In this document: positions 49,253 through 58,533 of the stretch, in pieces
Numbering within the stretch: the stretch's first letter is position 1
Layout of the letters: each line of letters starts with the position of its first letter
Assembly: GCA_946415365.1 (NCBI GenBank)
Contig: CAMKSE010000005.1
Coordinates: forward strand, 1 to 64,000
Length of the DNA: 64,000 nucleotides
Direction: 5' to 3'
DNA from: an uncultured Prevotellaceae bacterium
Lineage (GTDB): Bacteria > Bacteroidota > Bacteroidia > Bacteroidales > Bacteroidaceae
Position numbers and translations under genes: made by a program
The notes under the pieces: generated by a model
The model's database searches: none
Seen by the model: the letters and a program-made list of their open reading frames with translations, nothing else
Told to the model about the DNA's origin: nothing

Positions 49253-51034
49253 ATGGCAAAAAAGAAAATCCAGTTCAGTCTCGTTTATCGTGACATGTGG
49301 CAGTCTTCAGGTAAGTTCCAGCCGCGCAAGGACCAGTTGGAGCGCGTTGCGCCCGCAATCATCGACATGGGCTGCTTCGCCCGCGTGGAAACCAATGGCG
49401 GTGCCTTCGAGCAGGTGAACCTGATGGCAGGTGAGAACCCCAACCTGGCAGTCAGGGCCTTCTGTAAGCCCTTCAACGAGGTGGGCATCAAGACCCACAT
49501 GCTCGACCGCGGTCTGAACGCGCTGAGAATGTATCCCGTGCCCGACGACGTGCGCGCACTGATGTATAAGGTGAAGCATGCCCAGGGTGTGGACATCACC
49601 CGTATCTTCTGCGGACTGAACGACACGAGAAACATCATCCCGTCGATCAAGTGGGCCAAGGAGGGCGGCATGACGCCCCAGGCCACGCTCTGTATCACCA
49701 CGAGCCCCGTGCACACCGTGGAGTACTATTCGAAGATCGCCGACGAGGTGATAGCCGCTGGTGCCGAGGAGATCTGTCTGAAGGATATGGCCGGCATCGG
49801 ACAGCCCGCCATGCTGGGCGCCCTGACGAAGAGCATCAAGACGAAGCACCCCGACATCATCATCCAGTATCACGGACACTCCGGCCCCGGCCTGTCGATG
49901 GCTTCCATCCTGGAGGTCTGCAACAACGGTGCCGACATCATCGACACGGCTATCGAGCCGCTGTCGTGGGGTAAGGTGCATCCGGACATCATCTCCGTGC
50001 AGTCGATGCTGAAGAACGAGGGCTTCGAGGTGGCCGACCTGAACATGAACGCCTATATGCAGGCCCGTACGCTGACGCAGGAGTTTATCGACGACTGGCT
50101 GGGCTGCTTCATCAACCCGGCGAACAAGCACATGTCGAGCCTGCTGCTCGGCAGCGGTCTGCCCGGCGGTATGATGGGTTCGATGATGGCCGACCTTGGT
50201 CCTATCCAGAAGATGATCAACAAGGAGCGCGAGAAGAAGGGCGAGAGTGCCCTGACGATGGACGATATGCTGGTGAAGCTGTTCAACGAGGTGGAGTACG
50301 TATGGCCGAAGGTGGGTTATCCCCCACTGGTGACACCGTTCTCGCAGTACACGAAGAACATCGCCCTGATGAACCTCCTGACGATGGAGCAGGGCAAGGG
50401 TCGCTACGTGATGATGGACGACGCCATCTGGGGCATGATCCTCGGCAAGAGCGGCAAGGTGCCTGGAACGATCGCTCCGGAACTGATAGAGCTGGCAGAG
50501 AAGCAGAAGCGCGTGTTCACGGATGCCGATCCTCACACACTCCTGCAGAACGCCCTCGACGGCTTCCGCAAGGAGATGGACGAGAACGGCTGGGAGTACG
50601 GTCCCGACGACGAGGAGCTCTTCGAGCTGGCCATGCACCCCGAGCAGTACCGTCCGTTCAAGAGCGGTCAGGCCAAGAAGCAGCTGCTGGCAGACATCCA
50701 GAAGGCCAAGGACGCCAAGCTGGGTGGCGGCAAGAAGATTTCCCAGGAAGAGATCGACGCCCTGAAGCATGCCAAGGCCGACGCCGTGAAGTCGCCGCTG
50801 GCCGGACAGCTCATCTGGAGCTTCGGCGGCGAGGGTGTGCCTGCTGCCTGCATCGAGCCGTTTATCGGTCAGAAGTATAAGGAGGGCGACGTGTTCTGCT
50901 ACCTGCAGACGAAGTGGGGCGAGATCGTGGAGATTCCCGCAGCCCTCGGCGGCAAGCTGGTGGACATCAGCGTGAAGCCCGGACAGCAGATCCGTCAGGG
51001 CGACACTATCGCATGGATTGAGAGGGAAGGTTGA
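49253..51034 (+). CDS. Oxaloacetate decarboxylase/pyruvate carboxylase-type carboxyltransferase
   Basis: This 593-residue protein has an HMGL-like TIM barrel (VYRDMWQS, ICLKDMAGIG with the carboxylated-type Lys, and QYHGHSGPG supplying metal His), then a PYC/OADA conserved domain (GLPGGMMGSM), then a lipoyl/biotinyl-like domain (about 510-593). In the last domain the usual AMKM biotin site is not visible (LQTKWGEIVEIPA), so it may not carry biotin itself. The family transfers carboxyl groups between biotin and oxaloacetate/pyruvate, and here probably serves fermentation to succinate or propionate together with separate biotin carrier and membrane subunits. No such subunits are nearby. Confidence 0.85.
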   Translation: MAKKKIQFSLVYRDMWQSSGKFQPRKDQLERVAPAIIDMGCFARVETNGGAFEQVNLMAGENPNLAVRAFCKPFNEVGIKTHMLDRGLNALRMYPVPDDVRALMYKVKHAQGVDITRIFCGLNDTRNIIPSIKWAKEGGMTPQATLCITTSPVHTVEYYSKIADEVIAAGAEEICLKDMAGIGQPAMLGALTKSIKTKHPDIIIQYHGHSGPGLSMASILEVCNNGADIIDTAIEPLSWGKVHPDIISVQSMLKNEGFEVADLNMNAYMQARTLTQEFIDDWLGCFINPANKHMSSLLLGSGLPGGMMGSMMADLGPIQKMINKEREKKGESALTMDDMLVKLFNEVEYVWPKVGYPPLVTPFSQYTKNIALMNLLTMEQGKGRYVMMDDAIWGMILGKSGKVPGTIAPELIELAEKQKRVFTDADPHTLLQNALDGFRKEMDENGWEYGPDDEELFELAMHPEQYRPFKSGQAKKQLLADIQKAKDAKLGGGKKISQEEIDALKHAKADAVKSPLAGQLIWSFGGEGVPAACIEPFIGQKYKEGDVFCYLQTKWGEIVEIPAALGGKLVDISVKPGQQIRQGDTIAWIEREG

Positions 51035-51035
51035 T

Positions 51036-51157
51036 GTTTATAGTTTAAAGTTTATAGTTTATAGATGATATGTTCTATAGGCGGAAGGGCTTATGTTCTA
51101 TAGGCGGAAGGGCTTGCAGGGTAATCAGCTATAAACTATAAACAATAAACTATAAAC
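51036..51157. repeat. 29-bp inverted arrays (CTATAAA units) around a 23-bp tandem duplication
   Basis: Arms 51036-51064 and 51129-51157 are 7-bp arrays that match in inverted orientation at about 27 of 29 positions. Between them TATGTTCTATAGGCGGAAGG plus GCT is repeated exactly twice (51069-51091 and 51092-51114). Confidence 0.85.
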
Positions 51158-51170
51158 AAAAGGGAATGAG

Positions 51171-51707
51171 ATGGATTACCAGTCGATTATTGATGAATAT
51201 TATCCGTCGGAGAATGAACTCCGGCGGATATTGATGGTACACAGCCGACAGGTGGCCGACCGCTGTCTGCTGATAGCCAGGAAACACCCGGAGCTGCGTC
51301 TCGACGCCGAGTTCCTGGAGGAGGCGGCGATGCTCCACGACATCGGTATCTACGGCACCAATGCCCCGGGCATCCAGTGCTTCGGTACGGAGCCTTATAT
51401 CCGTCACGGGCTGATCGGCGGGCAGATCCTGCGCCAGAAGGGCTGGGAGCGCCACGCCAGAGTGTGTGAACGGCACACGGGAACGGGTCTGACGGCCTGG
51501 GATATCGAACAGCAACAGCTGCCTCTGCCCCATGAGGATTTCATGCCGGAGGAGCTGGAGGAGCAGGTGGTGTGCTATGCCGACAAGTTTTATTCAAAAA
51601 CCCGTCCCGGCTCAGAGCGCACGGTGGTGGAGGCCATGCGCAGTCTGGAGAAATTCGGCTGGGATGGAATCAAGAGATTCCAGAAATGGGTTGATTTGTT
51701 TGAATAA
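51171..51707 (+). CDS. HD-domain hydrolase
   Basis: This 178-residue protein has the HD-type metal site: VHSRQVADRCL (His), AMLHDIGIYG (HD) and, later, CYADKFYSKT (Asp). Small HD proteins of this type hydrolyse phosphate esters, often nucleotides; the substrate is unknown. It follows the carboxyltransferase gene after a repeat-filled spacer and precedes lptD, with no obvious functional link. Confidence 0.85.
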   Translation: MDYQSIIDEYYPSENELRRILMVHSRQVADRCLLIARKHPELRLDAEFLEEAAMLHDIGIYGTNAPGIQCFGTEPYIRHGLIGGQILRQKGWERHARVCERHTGTGLTAWDIEQQQLPLPHEDFMPEELEEQVVCYADKFYSKTRPGSERTVVEAMRSLEKFGWDGIKRFQKWVDLFE

Positions 51708-51710
51708 AAT

Positions 51711-51743
51711 GATAAATCTGTGATAATCTGTGTTAATCTGTGG
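51711..51743. repeat. Tandem array, about 10-bp unit (TAATCTGTGT)
   Basis: Three copies lie between the HD gene and the lptD promoter. Confidence 0.75.
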
Positions 51744-51764
51744 CTAAAATAAGGATTTTATTCG

Positions 51765-51772
51765 TACCTTTG
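51765..51772 (+). promoter_or_regulatory. -7 box of lptD, just before the start codon
   Basis: TACCTTTG ends only 5 nt before the GTG at 51778, so the transcript is expected to begin at or beside the start codon. Confidence 0.6.
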
Positions 51773-51777
51773 CAGCC

Positions 51778-54700
51778 GTGAAACAGAGATTGGCAGTTGT
51801 ATCGTTTCTTTGCGCCTTCATATTGATGATGGCGTGTACGCCGTCATCTCTCCGTCCGGTATCGGTGTCGGAGACAGAGAAAGAGTCGGGTACGGTGACG
51901 CTGCCTGAACTCTCCCGCTCGGATCTTCAAGTGGCGGATGTCGTCATTCCCGAACTGCCCGACAGCCTGCCATTCACCCTCAGCGACAGCCTCGCTGCTG
52001 CCGCAGGAGAGGCGGCTGACAGTCTGGCCAGGAAGGATTCCGTGGTCATCTCCGACCAGTCGCTGCTGACAACGATTGACAATTTCAAGGAGGCTGCCGC
52101 CAAGGTGAAGCGTGACACGACGACGATGGACTCCCTGGAGCTGGCGGTCTATAAGCACAACAAGGCCATTGACGACTCCCTCGCCCTCGACAGCATCAAC
52201 CGCAGCCGTAAGAGTGGTATCGACTCGCCCGTGGAATACTCCGCCAACGACTCGCTGACCTATGACGCAGCCATCTCGCAGGCACGTCTGTACGGCACGT
52301 CGAAGGTGAAATACCAGAACATGGACCTGGCCAGCGAGAAGATCTTCATGAGTCTCGACAGCAACCTCGTGCACGCTGAGGGACGCTACGACTCCCTCAA
52401 GAGTGAGACCATCGGCTCGCCTGTGTTCAAGATGGGCAGCGATGAGTATCAGACGGGGCCGATGTCGTTCAACTTCAAGACCAAGAAGGGACTGATCTCC
52501 GATGTCTATACCCAGCAGAACGAAGGTTTCCTGACCAGCGAGTTGTCGAAGCGCGGCCCGGAAGGAGAGATGTATATCCAGCACGGACGCTACACCACCT
52601 GCGACGACCCGCATCCCGATTTCTACCTGGCCCTCTCACGAGCCAAGGTGCGGCCGGGCAAGGACGTGGTCTTCGGACCCGCCTATCTCGTGGTGGCCGA
52701 CGTGCCCCTGCCGCTGGCCATCCCCTACGGATTCTTCCCCTTCACCAAGAGCTTTTCGAGCGGTATGATCATGCCGACCTACGGCGACGAGATGGAGAAG
52801 GGCTTTTATTTGCGTGACGGCGGCTACTACTTCGCCATCAGCGACAAGATGGACCTGAAGCTGTTGGGTGAGATCTATACCAAAGGCTCATGGGGTATCT
52901 CGGCCACGTCGAACTACAAGAAGCGCTACCGCTACAACGGTAACTTCCTGGTGAGCTACCAGAACTCCATCAGGGGGGAGAAGAACATGGATGACTACCT
53001 GAAGACCACCGACTTCAAACTGACGTGGAACCACACGCAGGACGCCAAGGCCCATCCTGTGCGGACGTTCAATGCCCGCGTGAACTTCACCACCACGAGC
53101 TACGATCAGAACAACCTGACCTCGATGTACAATCCCCAGACCAGGACGCAGTCGACACGAACCTCATCAGTAGGCTTCAATACACGTTTCTCCAGTCTGA
53201 ACATGAGTATCAACTCATCGGCCAACCTGTCGCAGAACATGCGTGACTCAACCATTACCGTCGGTCTGCCTACCCTTACCATCAACGTCTCGACCTTCTA
53301 TCCTTTCAAGCGGAAGAAGGCGGCTGGAGAAGACCGGTGGTATGAGAAGATCAACATGTCTTATACCGGCAACTTCAGAAACGAGATTAACAATGTGAAG
53401 GAGAGCAAGCTGTTGCACTCAAGTCTGGCGCGCGACTGGCAGAACGGCATGCAGCACACGATACCCATCAAGGCCAGCTTCGCCGCCCTCGGATACCTGA
53501 ACATCATACCAAGTATCAACTTTACCGACCGTACGCTTTTCAGGAAGGCTGAGAAGTACTGGGACGAGAAGAACCAGAAGGAGGTGACGGATACCATTAC
53601 GGGCTTCTATAATGTGTACGACTGGAGCCTCAGTCTCGGTCTCAATACGAAACTCTATGGCTTCTGGGTCCCCAGCCGTAAGATCTTCGGCGACAAGATA
53701 GACCGTATCCGTCACGTCCTGACCCCGACGATCAGCTTCAGCTATGCGCCTGATTTCGGCGACAGCCGCTACGGCTACTACAAGACCTACCAGAAGACCG
53801 ACGCTGACGGAAACGTGTCGCTCGTGGAGTACAAACCCTATGACATCAATATCTACAAAGCTCCAGGTAGGGGAAAGACAGGGCAGATGACGATAGACCT
53901 GAAGAACAACCTGGAGATGAAGGTGAAATCTGAGGACGACTCGACGGGCTTCAAGAAGATCAGCCTGATTGACGAACTCGGGTTGAACATGTCGTATAAC
54001 TTCGCTGCGGACATCAGACCGCTGAGTGACCTGAGGACCAATCTGCGTCTGAAGCTCTCCAAGACTTATACGTTTAACCTGAACGCTACCTTTGCCTCGT
54101 ATGTCTATGAGGCTGACAGCGTGGGAGCCACACCGAGAGTGAGTGAGCATACCACCTACTGGGGGCTTGGCAAGTGGGGTCGTTGGACAGGTATCGACCA
54201 GAACCTCTCGTATAACCTGAACAATGACAAGATCATCAATTTCTTCAAGAAACTGAAGGGTGAAAAAGTCGACAAGAAGGACAAGAAGAAACGTGACGAT
54301 GAAGAGGACGACTGGGAGAACACGGTGGACAGCAATATCGACCTGGAGATGGAACGGGCCAAACACTCCTCCAAGGGTGAGAAGACGAAGGCAGAGACTG
54401 ATGACGACGGCTATATGGCATTTAAGATGCCCTGGAGTCTGAACATAGGCTATACGGTGTCGCTGCGGGAGGATACGGATGTGAAGAAGTTCAACTACGA
54501 TACGATGCGCTATCCGTTCAAAATCATACAGACGCTGAACCTGAGCGGTAATGTGAGTCTGAGCGACGGATGGAACATCAACTTCAATTCCGGTTACGAT
54601 TTTGAGACGAAGCGTGTCTCCATGACGCGACTGTCGCTCTCTCGTGACCTCCACTGCTTCAGTATGTCGGCCGACGTCATCCTGACACCTTATACCAGTT

Positions 54701-54795
54701 ATAACTTCTCGTTCCGTTGTAACGCCGCGACGCTGACGGATGCCCTGAAGTATGACAAACGCTCGGGTTCGACGAACGCTGTTCAATGGTACTGA
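51778..54795 (+). CDS. lptD: LPS-assembly outer-membrane protein LptD
   Basis: This 1005-residue protein starts with GTG at 51778, the only start that keeps the signal peptide (MKQRLAVVSFLCAFILMMAC). Residues about 170-300 form the LptA-like (OstA) periplasmic domain (VKYQNMDLASEKIFMSLDSN, GRYTTCDDPHPDFYLALSR). The rest is a large beta-barrel (IPYGFFPFTKSFSSG onward) with a charged loop insertion (KKDKKKRDDEEDDWEN). It places lipopolysaccharide in the outer leaflet. The N-terminal Ser/Asp-rich stretch is typical of Bacteroidetes versions. Its message may be leaderless. Confidence 0.9.
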   Translation: MKQRLAVVSFLCAFILMMACTPSSLRPVSVSETEKESGTVTLPELSRSDLQVADVVIPELPDSLPFTLSDSLAAAAGEAADSLARKDSVVISDQSLLTTIDNFKEAAAKVKRDTTTMDSLELAVYKHNKAIDDSLALDSINRSRKSGIDSPVEYSANDSLTYDAAISQARLYGTSKVKYQNMDLASEKIFMSLDSNLVHAEGRYDSLKSETIGSPVFKMGSDEYQTGPMSFNFKTKKGLISDVYTQQNEGFLTSELSKRGPEGEMYIQHGRYTTCDDPHPDFYLALSRAKVRPGKDVVFGPAYLVVADVPLPLAIPYGFFPFTKSFSSGMIMPTYGDEMEKGFYLRDGGYYFAISDKMDLKLLGEIYTKGSWGISATSNYKKRYRYNGNFLVSYQNSIRGEKNMDDYLKTTDFKLTWNHTQDAKAHPVRTFNARVNFTTTSYDQNNLTSMYNPQTRTQSTRTSSVGFNTRFSSLNMSINSSANLSQNMRDSTITVGLPTLTINVSTFYPFKRKKAAGEDRWYEKINMSYTGNFRNEINNVKESKLLHSSLARDWQNGMQHTIPIKASFAALGYLNIIPSINFTDRTLFRKAEKYWDEKNQKEVTDTITGFYNVYDWSLSLGLNTKLYGFWVPSRKIFGDKIDRIRHVLTPTISFSYAPDFGDSRYGYYKTYQKTDADGNVSLVEYKPYDINIYKAPGRGKTGQMTIDLKNNLEMKVKSEDDSTGFKKISLIDELGLNMSYNFAADIRPLSDLRTNLRLKLSKTYTFNLNATFASYVYEADSVGATPRVSEHTTYWGLGKWGRWTGIDQNLSYNLNNDKIINFFKKLKGEKVDKKDKKKRDDEEDDWENTVDSNIDLEMERAKHSSKGEKTKAETDDDGYMAFKMPWSLNIGYTVSLREDTDVKKFNYDTMRYPFKIIQTLNLSGNVSLSDGWNINFNSGYDFETKRVSMTRLSLSRDLHCFSMSADVILTPYTSYNFSFRCNAATLTDALKYDKRSGSTNAVQWY

Positions 54796-54800
54796 TTTTA

Positions 54801-54838
54801 GTTTAGAGTTTATAAGTTTAGAGTTTATAGTTTATAGA
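54801..54838. repeat. 7-bp tandem array (GTTTATA/GTTTAGA)
   Basis: About five copies fill the spacer between lptD and the antiporter gene. The unit is the same family as at 51036. Confidence 0.85.
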
Positions 54839-54839
54839 T

Positions 54840-57098
54840 ATGGCAGAACTACCGGCATTGATAGAAGACCTCGCGCTGATTCTGGTTGTAGCGGGTATTG
54901 TGACCCTGATTTTCAAACGACTCAAGCAACCGTTGGTACTTGGATATATCGTGGCAGGATTCCTGGTCAGTCCGAACATGCCCTATACGGCATCAGTCAT
55001 CGACATGGAAAACGTCCACCTCTGGGCCGACATCGGTGTGATGTTCACCTTGTTCTCGTTGGGTCTCGACTTCTCGTTCAAGAAGATTCTGAGGATGGGT
55101 GCCTCGCCAATCATCTCTACGTGTACCATCATCTTCTTTATGTCGATGCTGGGCGTCTGCGTGGGACAGGCTTTCCATTGGAGTAAGATGGACTGCATCT
55201 TCCTCGGAGGTATGCTCGCCATGTCGTCGACAACCATCATCTATAAGGCTTTCGATGATCTGGGCCTGCGTCAGCAGCAGTTTGCGGGGATGGTGATGAG
55301 TGTGCTGATATTGGAAGATATTCTGGCCATCGTGATGATGGTGATGTTGAGTGCCGTGGCCAGTGGCAACGAGCTGGGAGGCGGACAGATGCTCGGGTCG
55401 GTTGTCAAGATTGCCTTCTTCCTGATTCTGTGGCTGGTGGTGGGTATATTTGCCGTGCCCCTGTTCCTGCGTCAGGTGCGCAGCATGATCAACAATGAGG
55501 TGCTGCTGGTGGTGTCGTTGGGTCTCTGCTGTGCGATGGCGGTGTTCTCGACGAAGGTGGGATTCTCGTCGGCATTCGGAGCTTTCATCATGGGTAGCAT
55601 CCTGGCCGAGACGGTGGAGGCGGAGCGCATCGAGAAACTGGTGGAGCCTGTGAAGAATCTTTTCGGAGCCATCTTCTTCGTGTCGGTGGGTATGCTTGTC
55701 GATCCGAAGATTCTCGTAGACTATGCCCTGCCTATCCTGCTGCTTGTACTGACGATACTTGTCGGTCAGGCTTTGTTGGGAAGTTTCTCCTTCCTGCTGG
55801 GCGGGCAGTCGTTGAAGTCGGCCATGCGTTGCGGATTCTCGATGGCTCAGATTGGTGAGTTCTCGTTTATCATCGCCTCGCTGGGCTTGTCGCTGGGCGT
55901 CATCAGCGACTTCCTCTATCCGGTGGTTGTGGCTGTGTCCGTCATCACGACCTTCCTCACACCCTATATGATCCGTTTGGCGACACCGGCCTACAATCAT
56001 CTTGAGCGACATCTGCCCAAGAAGGTCATCCTCTCGCTGAACCATCTGTCGATGAACAACCAACAGTCCCAACAGCAGAGCAACTGGAAGCGGCTGCTCA
56101 CGCAGATGGGCATCAACACCGTTGTCTATTCGATTCTCACTTCTGCGTCCATAGCGGTGATGTTCACATTCGTACTGCCGTTTACCCGTAAGCTGCTGCC
56201 GGGATGGGAACTGCATTGGTATGCCAACGCCATCACGGGCATCCTGACGGTACTGCTGATAGCGCCGTTCCTAAGGGCGATGGTGATGAAGAAGAACAAG
56301 AGTGAGGAGTTCAAGGCATTGTGGCGTGAGAGCAACCGCAACCGTCTGCCGCTCATCTTTACCATTCTGGTGCGTATCATGATCGCCGTGGCCTTTATAT
56401 TCTACATCTGTAACTACCTGAGCCGCTTCACCAATGCGCTGATGATCTCCATTGGCGTGATCGTGGTGGCGGCTATCATCTTCTCCCGCTGGGTGAAACA
56501 TCGCAGCATCACGCTTGAGCGACTCTTCATTCAGAACCTCCGTTCCCGGGATATCGAGGCACAGGTGCATGGCAAGAAGCGTCCGCTCTATGAGGGACGT
56601 CTGCTTGACCGGGATATCCATATCGCCGAGTTTGAGGTGCCGTCCGACTCGCTATGGATGGGACAGACGCTGAAACAGTTGAATCTGGGTCAGAAGTATG
56701 GTGTCCATGTGAGCAGCATCCTGCGTGGTGGCCATCGTGTGAACATCCCTGATGGCGACTATATCATCTTCCCGTACGATGTGCTGCAGGTCATTGGTAG
56801 TGACGCGCAGTTTGCGACCTTCCGCGATGCGATTGAGAAGGAGCGGTTTGGTGAGGAAAGTGATTTGGAGATGCGTGAGATGAAGCTGCGCCAGTTGGTG
56901 ATCGGCAGCGACAGCCCGTTCATCGGGAAGACACTCATCGAGAGTGGCATCCGCGACATCTACAGTTGTATGGTCGTAGGCTTGGAGGAGGGACAGGAAA
57001 GTCTCTCTGCCTATCGCCCGAACCGTCGTTTCCAGGAGGGTGATATCATCTGGGTGGTAGGTGAGCAGGAGGCGCTCGATGCCCTGATGAAGGTGTAA
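54840..57098 (+). CDS. Kef-type cation:proton antiporter with C-terminal TrkA_C domains
   Basis: This 752-residue protein has an N-terminal CPA2 membrane domain of about 12 helices (VLGYIVAGFLVSPNMP, GVMFTLFSLGLDFSFKK, MLAMSSTTIIYKAFDD, LILEDILAIVMMVML). A second hydrophobic region follows near 420-560, then two TrkA_C-like domains (about 585-680 and 685-750; SLWMGQTLKQLNLGQKYGV, PFIGKTLIESGIRDIYSCMV) that usually bind regulatory nucleotides. It probably exchanges K+ or Na+ for protons. It may be co-transcribed with lptD. Its end is 4 bp from the convergent pepT gene. Confidence 0.92.
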   Translation: MAELPALIEDLALILVVAGIVTLIFKRLKQPLVLGYIVAGFLVSPNMPYTASVIDMENVHLWADIGVMFTLFSLGLDFSFKKILRMGASPIISTCTIIFFMSMLGVCVGQAFHWSKMDCIFLGGMLAMSSTTIIYKAFDDLGLRQQQFAGMVMSVLILEDILAIVMMVMLSAVASGNELGGGQMLGSVVKIAFFLILWLVVGIFAVPLFLRQVRSMINNEVLLVVSLGLCCAMAVFSTKVGFSSAFGAFIMGSILAETVEAERIEKLVEPVKNLFGAIFFVSVGMLVDPKILVDYALPILLLVLTILVGQALLGSFSFLLGGQSLKSAMRCGFSMAQIGEFSFIIASLGLSLGVISDFLYPVVVAVSVITTFLTPYMIRLATPAYNHLERHLPKKVILSLNHLSMNNQQSQQQSNWKRLLTQMGINTVVYSILTSASIAVMFTFVLPFTRKLLPGWELHWYANAITGILTVLLIAPFLRAMVMKKNKSEEFKALWRESNRNRLPLIFTILVRIMIAVAFIFYICNYLSRFTNALMISIGVIVVAAIIFSRWVKHRSITLERLFIQNLRSRDIEAQVHGKKRPLYEGRLLDRDIHIAEFEVPSDSLWMGQTLKQLNLGQKYGVHVSSILRGGHRVNIPDGDYIIFPYDVLQVIGSDAQFATFRDAIEKERFGEESDLEMREMKLRQLVIGSDSPFIGKTLIESGIRDIYSCMVVGLEEGQESLSAYRPNRRFQEGDIIWVVGEQEALDALMKV

Positions 57099-57102
57099 AC
57101 AA

Positions 57103-58326
57103 TCAACAATTATATTCTGCTGTCAGTTCACAGATCCTGACGATGACCTCTACGGCCTTCTGCATGGACTGAATGCTCACGAACTCGTAGGGGCCGTGGA
57201 AATTCACGCCACCAGCGAAGATGTTGGGGCAGGGGAGACCCTTGAACGACAACTGGGCGCCGTCGGTACCGCCTCGGATGGGTTTCACCTTGGGAGCGAT
57301 GCCACAGTCCTGCATGGCGTGAAGCACCAAGTCGATGACGTGCATCTGTGGGTCTATCTTCTCCTTCATGTTGTAGTACTGGTCCTTCACCTCACAGGTG
57401 ACCGTACCTTCGCCGTATTTCACGTTCATTTGTTCGGCACACTTCATCATGAAGTGTTTACGCTCCTCAAAGCGTTCACGGTCGTGGTCGCGGATGATGT
57501 AACTCATCTTCGCACCCTCCACGTTCGACTGTATGCCGAGCAGATGGTAGAACCCTTGATAGCCCTCGGTCGTCTCTGGTGTCTCGTCATCAGGCAGCAT
57601 GGCAGCCAGCTCTGCGGCCAGACGGTTGGCATTCACCATCTTGCCCTTGGCATAGCCGGGATGCACACTCACACCTTTTATAAATATCTTAGCTGCGGCA
57701 GCGTTGAAGTTCTCAAACTCCAGCTCGCCCACGTCGCCGCCGTCCATCGTATAGGCCCATTCGCAGCCGAACTTCTCCACGTTGAAGTGGTGGGCACCCA
57801 TGCCGATCTCCTCGTCGGGGTTGAAGGCTACACGGATGTCGCCATGCTTCACCTCGGGGTGGTCTCTCAGCCAGCACATCGCCTGCACAATCTCTGCGAT
57901 GCCCGCCTTGTCGTCAGCACCCAACAGCGTGTGACCGTCAGTCACAATCAGGTCCTCGCCTGTATGGCTCAGCAACTCCGGGAACTTCTTCGGACTGCTC
58001 ACGATACCCTCTGACAACAGGATGTCAGAGCCGTCGTAATTGTTCACGATATGCGGCTTGATGTCTGCGCCAGAGCAGTCGGGACTGGTGTCGTAGTGGG
58101 AGATGAAGCCGATGGTGGGCACATCGTCCTTGGTGTTCGCCTTCAGCGTGGCATAGAGGTAGCCCTTGCCGTCCAGCTCCACATTACTCAATCCCTCGCG
58201 CTCCAGTTCCTTCTTCAGGTACTCTGCGAAGACTAACTGTTTTGCGGTACTTGGCACGCTGTCGCTGTCTTCAGCCGACTGCGTGTCGAACTTCGTGTAG
58301 TTTAAAAATCTTTCGGTAATATCCAT
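57103..58326 (-). CDS. pepT: Peptidase T (tripeptidase)
   Basis: This 407-residue M20 metallopeptidase removes the N-terminal residue from tripeptides. Family features are [13 protein letters not shown] (metal His and Asp), [12 protein letters not shown] (bridging Asp), [14 protein letters not shown] (catalytic Glu-Glu) and [20 protein letters not shown]. The length matches PepT. It is convergent with the antiporter gene and preceded by tRNA-Arg on the same strand. Confidence 0.97.
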   Translation of the reverse strand: MDITERFLNYTKFDTQSAEDSDSVPSTAKQLVFAEYLKKELEREGLSNVELDGKGYLYATLKANTKDDVPTIGFISHYDTSPDCSGADIKPHIVNNYDGSDILLSEGIVSSPKKFPELLSHTGEDLIVTDGHTLLGADDKAGIAEIVQAMCWLRDHPEVKHGDIRVAFNPDEEIGMGAHHFNVEKFGCEWAYTMDGGDVGELEFENFNAAAAKIFIKGVSVHPGYAKGKMVNANRLAAELAAMLPDDETPETTEGYQGFYHLLGIQSNVEGAKMSYIIRDHDRERFEERKHFMMKCAEQMNVKYGEGTVTCEVKDQYYNMKEKIDPQMHVIDLVLHAMQDCGIAPKVKPIRGGTDGAQLSFKGLPCPNIFAGGVNFHGPYEFVSIQSMQKAVEVIVRICELTAEYNC

Positions 58327-58339
58327 AGTAAAAATGTTG

Positions 58340-58413
58340 TGATCCCGTTGGGATTCAAACCCAAGACCTTCAGAACCGGAATCTGACGCTCTATTCAGCT
58401 AAGCTACGGGACC
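58340..58413 (-). tRNA. tRNA-Arg, anticodon CCG
   Basis: A 74-nt cloverleaf: acceptor GGTCCCG/CGGGATC, anticodon stem TCAGA/TCTGA with loop TTCCGGT, and T arm TTGGG/CCCAA with loop TTTGAATC. The anticodon CCG reads the Arg codon CGG. CCA is not encoded. Confidence 0.95.
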
Positions 58414-58435
58414 GATGCTCTCATAAAAGCGACTG

Positions 58436-58443
58436 CAAAGGTA
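58436..58443 (-). promoter_or_regulatory. -7 box of the tRNA-Arg gene
   Basis: TACCTTTG on the minus strand lies 22 nt upstream of the tRNA. The -33 region falls inside the ATTGAAC array. Confidence 0.6.
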
Positions 58444-58451
58444 CAAAAAAC

Positions 58452-58482
58452 ATTGAACATTGAACATTAAACATTGAACATT
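58452..58482. repeat. 7-bp tandem array (ATTGAAC)
   Basis: Four copies lie upstream of the tRNA promoter, overlapping its expected -33 position. Confidence 0.85.
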
Positions 58483-58533
58483 TTGTTGTGCCTTGTTATT
58501 TTTTAACTTTTGACATTCATTTCTCTCATCGTT

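Noticed and set aside
49307..50770. 487-codon frame antisense to the carboxyltransferase gene
   Set aside because: The sense protein has clear family motifs; the antisense translation is His/Leu/Arg-rich low-complexity typical of shadow frames.
53419..56216. Long minus-strand frames (455 and 407 codons) opposite lptD and the antiporter gene
   Set aside because: Both are shadows of well-supported genes, with no recognisable features.
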